Shown: one piece after another, positions 60,755 to 64,000 of the stretch | Position numbering within the stretch: the first letter of the stretch is position 1 | Layout: the number at the start of each line of letters is the position of its first letter | Source: Niastella caeni | Lineage (GTDB): Bacteria > Bacteroidota > Bacteroidia > Chitinophagales > Chitinophagaceae | Direction: 5' to 3' | DNA: 64,000 nt | Assembly (NCBI RefSeq): GCF_004834005.1 | Contig: NZ_STFF01000004.1 | Location: 611,674 to 675,673, forward strand | Position numbers and translations under genes: made by a program | The notes under the pieces: generated by a model | Told to the model about the DNA's origin: nothing | Database searches by the model: none | Seen by the model: the letters and a program-made list of their open reading frames with translations, nothing else

Positions 60755-61207
60755 TTACCTGGCTGAGTCAAGTTCCTGTATAAGTGACTGCAAAGCTTTT
60801 ATTATATGATCTTTTGTTTCGGGATTGGCGAGTGCCTGTTTAAGCAGCTTGTTGGTCTTTAACTGCTTTATTATTTTCTGATATTGCAATTGCTGCATGC
60901 TCACGTCTCCCAGGTATTCGCTTTGTGCAATGATGCCCTTCGCACCAAAATCGGCCAGGCCCCTGAAATGAAGCGTTTCCTTGCGCATGGCGCCGTCTTC
61001 CGTTTCAAAGGTCATGTCTACTTTCGGTTTGAAGTTCTCGAAAACATCATCTATGCTTGTCAACCCCTCAATTATTTCAGGTTTAACAGGTGGGTCATAG
61101 GTGAGTTTCTCTGCCAGCAATACTCGATTTTGTGGAATGTCTGCGAAGGCTTCGAAGGCGTCTGTTTTTACTTCCGTGCCGCCAATGCCATAAGGCTCTA
61201 TGCTCAT
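60755..61207 (-). CDS. tssB: T6SS contractile sheath small subunit TssB
   Basis: A 150-residue TssB of the Bacteroidota type. Start MSIEPYGIGGTEVKTDAFEA, then IPQNRVLLAEKLTYDPPVKPEI, the conserved sheath handshake region TSIDDVFENFKPKVDMTFE and the C-terminal helices (LQYQKIIKQLKTNKLLKQAL). Order tssB-tssC is standard. It is separated from clpV by 555 bases of AT-rich and repeat DNA. Confidence 0.93.
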   Translation of the reverse strand: MSIEPYGIGGTEVKTDAFEAFADIPQNRVLLAEKLTYDPPVKPEIIEGLTSIDDVFENFKPKVDMTFETEDGAMRKETLHFRGLADFGAKGIIAQSEYLGDVSMQQLQYQKIIKQLKTNKLLKQALANPETKDHIIKALQSLIQELDSAR

Positions 61208-61526
61208 GATAGGTATTTTTGGTTTTCAGAATTAAGACTTGCTTTCTGTAATGAACAATCGAATATAATTACGAATAAACTGGTTTGACGGATTGGATAT
61301 CGGACAAAAAAACCTCAATGGATTTTGCAAATATCATTCCTAATTATTGGTGAATGAACATTAATGATCAAAAATCCCCAGTAACCCTGGCGTAAATATA
61401 CTCGTTGAACAAATTTTTAATCAGTCATTAATAATTGCAGTAAATAAATTTACATATTTCCGTTAGTTCGTGCGACAATTCATATAAAATTAATGTTATA
61501 AATTTTGAGACTGGCATAACAGTTAG
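61208..61526. other. AT-rich region upstream of tssB
   Basis: About 319 bases with no gene seen. The sequence is AT-rich, including AATCAGTCATTAATAATTGC near 61420, and probably carries the promoter and leader of the tssBC transcript on the minus strand. I could not fix a TAnnTTTG box with confidence. Confidence 0.5.
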
Positions 61527-61770
61527 TCCTTCGACTTCGCTCAGGACTTCACAAGAACATCCTTCGACTCCGCTCAGGACGCGCAGAGCGAGCCCGCTCA
61601 GGACTTCACAAGAACATCCTTCGACTCCGCTCAGGACGTCGACTCCGCTCAGGACACGCAGAGCGAGCCCGCTCAGGACTTCACAAGAACATCCTTCGAC
61701 TCCGCTCAGGACGTCGACTCCGCTCAGGACGTCGACTCCGCTCAGGACGCGCAGAGCGAACCTCAGGACC
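61527..61770. repeat. Compound array of dispersed repeats after clpV
   Basis: Four blocks start with TCCTTCGACTYCGCTCAGGAC at 61527, 61559, 61617 and 61692. The blocks grow stepwise by internal duplication of GTCGACTCCGCTCAGGAC (none in the first two, one in the third, two in the fourth), and three of them end in ACTTCACAAGAACA. Blocks 2-4 also carry CGCAGAGCGA. On the minus strand it reads as an open frame of LSGVEG/LSGVDV peptides, which is translation of repeat and not a gene. The last copy overlaps the clpV stop (TGA at 61763-61765). Confidence 0.95.
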
Positions 61771-64000
61771 AAACAAAATTGCCACTGGCATCCACGTCAA
61801 GGGTTAAAGCAGTTGTTCCGGTAGCACCCGCTTCCCCACTGATAATCTTGCGCGATAAGGGACGACGCAAATTATTTCGTATAACGCCGGCCAATGGACG
61901 CGCCCCATATTGGGGCGCAAAGCCCATAACGGCCAGTTGCTTTTTGGCCTCATTGGTCAACTGCAGAGTAATGCCCTGCTTTTCGAGCGAACTGTATAAA
62001 CCGCGCAATTGAATACTAAGGATGCGTTCAACCATTTCGTTGGTCATAGGCGCAAACGGACAGATCTCCGTCAACCGGCCCAGGAACTCGGGCCGGAAGT
62101 AGTTGCTCATGATCTCCATCAACCGGGTAGAAGATGGGACCTGTTTTTTGTTGAACGAATCTACCACAAACTGACTGCCGATGTTGGAAGTAAAAATGAT
62201 CAGCGCATTGGAGAAGTCGCCCTCCTTTCCCAGTTTATCGTGCAGCTTGCCTTCATCCATGATCTGTAAAAAGATATCGAAGACCGACTGATGTGCTTTT
62301 TCAATTTCATCGAACAATACCACGGAATAAGGTTGCTGACGGATCTTGTTGATCAGCAGACCACCTTCTTCGTAGCCAACATATCCGGGCGGCGCTCCAT
62401 ACAGTAGTGCGGCGGAATGTTCTTCTTTGAACTCCGACATATCGAACCGGATCATCGATCCTTCATCCTGGAACAGGAAATCGGCCAGTGCTTTGGCTAA
62501 TTCTGTTTTACCTGTACCTGTTGGGCCCAGGAAGAAAAACGAACCAATGGGTTGTCCTGGTTTCCCTAATCCGGCCCTTGATTCAAGAATGGCTTCGCTG
62601 ATCGATCTGATCGCATGATCCTGCCCTACTACCCGTTGTTTCAGGATCTCTTCCATTTTCAACAACCGCTCTTTTTCCTGTGCCTGCACTTTACCGATGG
62701 GGATACCCGTTTTATGTGCTACTATGGCGGCTACATCTGCATGGTTAAGCGTTTGCCTGTCGTCCTCTGCCATTATTGATAATGATTCGTAAGCAGCATT
62801 CAAATAAGTAATGATCTCACTGCATTCGGTCATTTGCAGGGGGTCGGCTTCTGATTGTACCGCCGCCCACAAAATGGGACTGATCTTATTGCGCAACTGG
62901 TTATAATGCCATTTCCAGTCGTCTGCTGTATATTGACCGGGTTCTTTTTGCATGTCAGCAAAAATGGTCTTCATATCCAGCAATACAGACAGGCCGGTAT
63001 CCCGCGCCAGGCGAAGGGCTGCCATGGAGTGGTCGGCCAGGTCTATGGCGGCATCGGGTAAGCGCCGATCCTTTACATAGCGTTTCGCCAGCCGGATGGT
63101 ATCCTGTATTGTTTCGTCTTCTATTTCTATTGCATGGTGTTTGCAGTAGTGCGGCATGATCATTTGCATCATCCGGAATGTTGTGGCTGCATCGGGTTCT
63201 TCTACCTGTATAACATCGAAGCGGCGGGCAAATGCTTCATCTTTTTCAATGTGCTTCCGGTATTCTTCCAGGGTGGTGGCTCCTATTACTGTCAATTCCC
63301 CACGAGCCAGTTCCGGCTTTAATAAATTGGCAGCGCCTGCCATAGCGCCCTGTTTATCCATCAGTACATGCATTTCATCGATAAACAGGATGGCTTTTTC
63401 AAATTGTTTTATTTCCTGAATGATGTTCTTCAATCGCTCTTCCACTTCGCCTTTATAAGAGGCGCCGGCAGCCAGTGCGCCGTTGTCGAGCTCAAATACC
63501 TGGGCGGATTCTAAAAAGCGGGGAACTTTCTTCTCCTGAATTGCTAACGTAAATCCATCAACCAATGCTGATTTACCAACTCCGGGTTCGCCAATGATCA
63601 GCACATTGGGTTTTGAACGGCGGCCCAGGATCTCAGCCATGGCCCTGATCTCTTTATCGCGACCGGTTATGGGATCTATCTTTCCTGCTGCGGCCCGTGC
63701 ATTTTTATGCGTACAGTATTTCAGCAAAGCCTGGTGGTTGGTTTGCTTTGCTGAGCCATTGCCAGCGCTGGTGATCTTATTCAATGTGGTTTCGGCTACT
63801 GATTGCTGCAAGAGCTCCTGGCGTTGTACCGGAAATGTTTTTAATTGCTCATAACTAAAGCCTACACCGGGTGTACTGAGCGCCGCCAGAACGTGCACGG
63901 CCTCCAGTTCATCACTGCCCGTCATTGCCCTGATGGTATCGGCTTCTTCCATCACGGCTTTTACCGGTGCATCGGCGGTGAGGGTATCCTCGAGCCGGGT
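61763..64000 (-). CDS. clpV: T6SS ATPase ClpV/TssH (5' end outside window)
   Basis: ClpB/ClpV-type AAA+ unfoldase that recycles the contracted sheath. The frame remains open to the window edge, reading TRLEDTLTADAPVKAVMEEA before the first in-window ATG, so the N-terminal part is missing. First AAA domain: GEPGVGKSALVDGF and ILFIDEMHVLMD; second: GPTGTGKTELAKAL, VVLFDEIEKAHQSVFD and the sensor TSNIGSQ; C-terminal D2-small domain with GARPLAGVIRN. A Clp N-repeat-like segment is partly visible. It is adjacent to tssBC, so the TssH assignment is firm. The stop codon TGA lies within the dispersed repeat word TCCTGAG. Confidence 0.94.
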   Translation of the reverse strand, partial: TRLEDTLTADAPVKAVMEEADTIRAMTGSDELEAVHVLAALSTPGVGFSYEQLKTFPVQRQELLQQSVAETTLNKITSAGNGSAKQTNHQALLKYCTHKNARAAAGKIDPITGRDKEIRAMAEILGRRSKPNVLIIGEPGVGKSALVDGFTLAIQEKKVPRFLESAQVFELDNGALAAGASYKGEVEERLKNIIQEIKQFEKAILFIDEMHVLMDKQGAMAGAANLLKPELARGELTVIGATTLEEYRKHIEKDEAFARRFDVIQVEEPDAATTFRMMQMIMPHYCKHHAIEIEDETIQDTIRLAKRYVKDRRLPDAAIDLADHSMAALRLARDTGLSVLLDMKTIFADMQKEPGQYTADDWKWHYNQLRNKISPILWAAVQSEADPLQMTECSEIITYLNAAYESLSIMAEDDRQTLNHADVAAIVAHKTGIPIGKVQAQEKERLLKMEEILKQRVVGQDHAIRSISEAILESRAGLGKPGQPIGSFFFLGPTGTGKTELAKALADFLFQDEGSMIRFDMSEFKEEHSAALLYGAPPGYVGYEEGGLLINKIRQQPYSVVLFDEIEKAHQSVFDIFLQIMDEGKLHDKLGKEGDFSNALIIFTSNIGSQFVVDSFNKKQVPSSTRLMEIMSNYFRPEFLGRLTEICPFAPMTNEMVERILSIQLRGLYSSLEKQGITLQLTNEAKKQLAVMGFAPQYGARPLAGVIRNNLRRPLSRKIISGEAGATGTTALTLDVDASGNFVWS

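Noticed and set aside
61428..61772. A 114-aa protein rich in LSGVEG/LSGVDV repeats
   Set aside because: It is the translation of the dispersed repeat array on the minus strand, overlaps the clpV end and shows no protein-like features beyond the repeat.
56046..64000. Prophage tail module
   Set aside because: VgrG, Hcp and sheath proteins resemble phage tails, but ClpV, the TssB/TssC types and the Rhs effectors identify a T6SS; no capsid, terminase or lysis genes are seen.

Overview
The window looks like a chromosomal segment of a Bacteroidota bacterium, most likely in or near the Chitinophagaceae (Niastella/Chitinophaga type). The evidence is a SusC/SusD polysaccharide-utilisation locus run by an ECF sigma/FecR pair, the Bacteroidota ribosomal order L28-L33-DUF4295, a bacillithiol enzyme (BshC), a Bacteroidota-type (subtype iii) type VI secretion cluster, promoter boxes of the TAnnTTTG type and many short intergenic repeats. 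The species call is inference; no rRNA or tRNA gene was seen.

Layout. 1-770: tandem and dispersed repeats around a small GIY-YIG nuclease gene. 764-14131 (all minus): a PUL in the order sigma factor, FecR, SusC, SusD, a DUF1735/F5-8C lipoprotein, a GH2 beta-galactosidase and a GH29 alpha-fucosidase, suited to fucosylated, galactose-containing glycans. 14329-22470 (plus): purK, a three-gene RND efflux operon, a four-helix-bundle (23S IVS-type) gene lying between 20-bp inverted repeats, and purE. 22506-26029: an unknown protein, bshC and an SMP-30-like propeller. 26170-30247 (minus): three of the four hydroxyproline-catabolism enzymes; the deaminase is absent. 31118-35639 (mostly minus): rimO, ftsY, yqgE, DUF4295, rpmG and rpmB, interrupted by an outer-membrane protein gene on the plus strand. 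36505-39548: ppk1 and ppx. 39822-44179: panB and several small proteins.

44238-64000 (minus) is the end of a T6SS-iii cluster: clpV (cut by the window edge), tssB, tssC, two hcp genes, vgrG, an unknown 455-aa protein, and two PAAR-like Rhs effectors. Each Rhs gene is preceded by a member of one small helical protein family. The first Rhs (45106-49164) ends in a probable ADP-ribosyltransferase tail and is followed one base later by a candidate immunity gene. The second (49789-53898) has an unrelated, unrecognised tail.

The most unusual feature is at the DNA level. Nearly every intergenic space holds an imperfect inverted repeat whose arms are degenerate tandem copies of a short word, with a different word at each locus. 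Several arms run into genes and supply the stop codon (RND transporter, tolC, aldehyde dehydrogenase, rimO, ppx). A second family, built on CCTTCGACTGCGCTCAGG, supplies the stops of the fucosidase gene and clpV. Similar words appear inside the bshC and fecR reading frames and at the start of purE.
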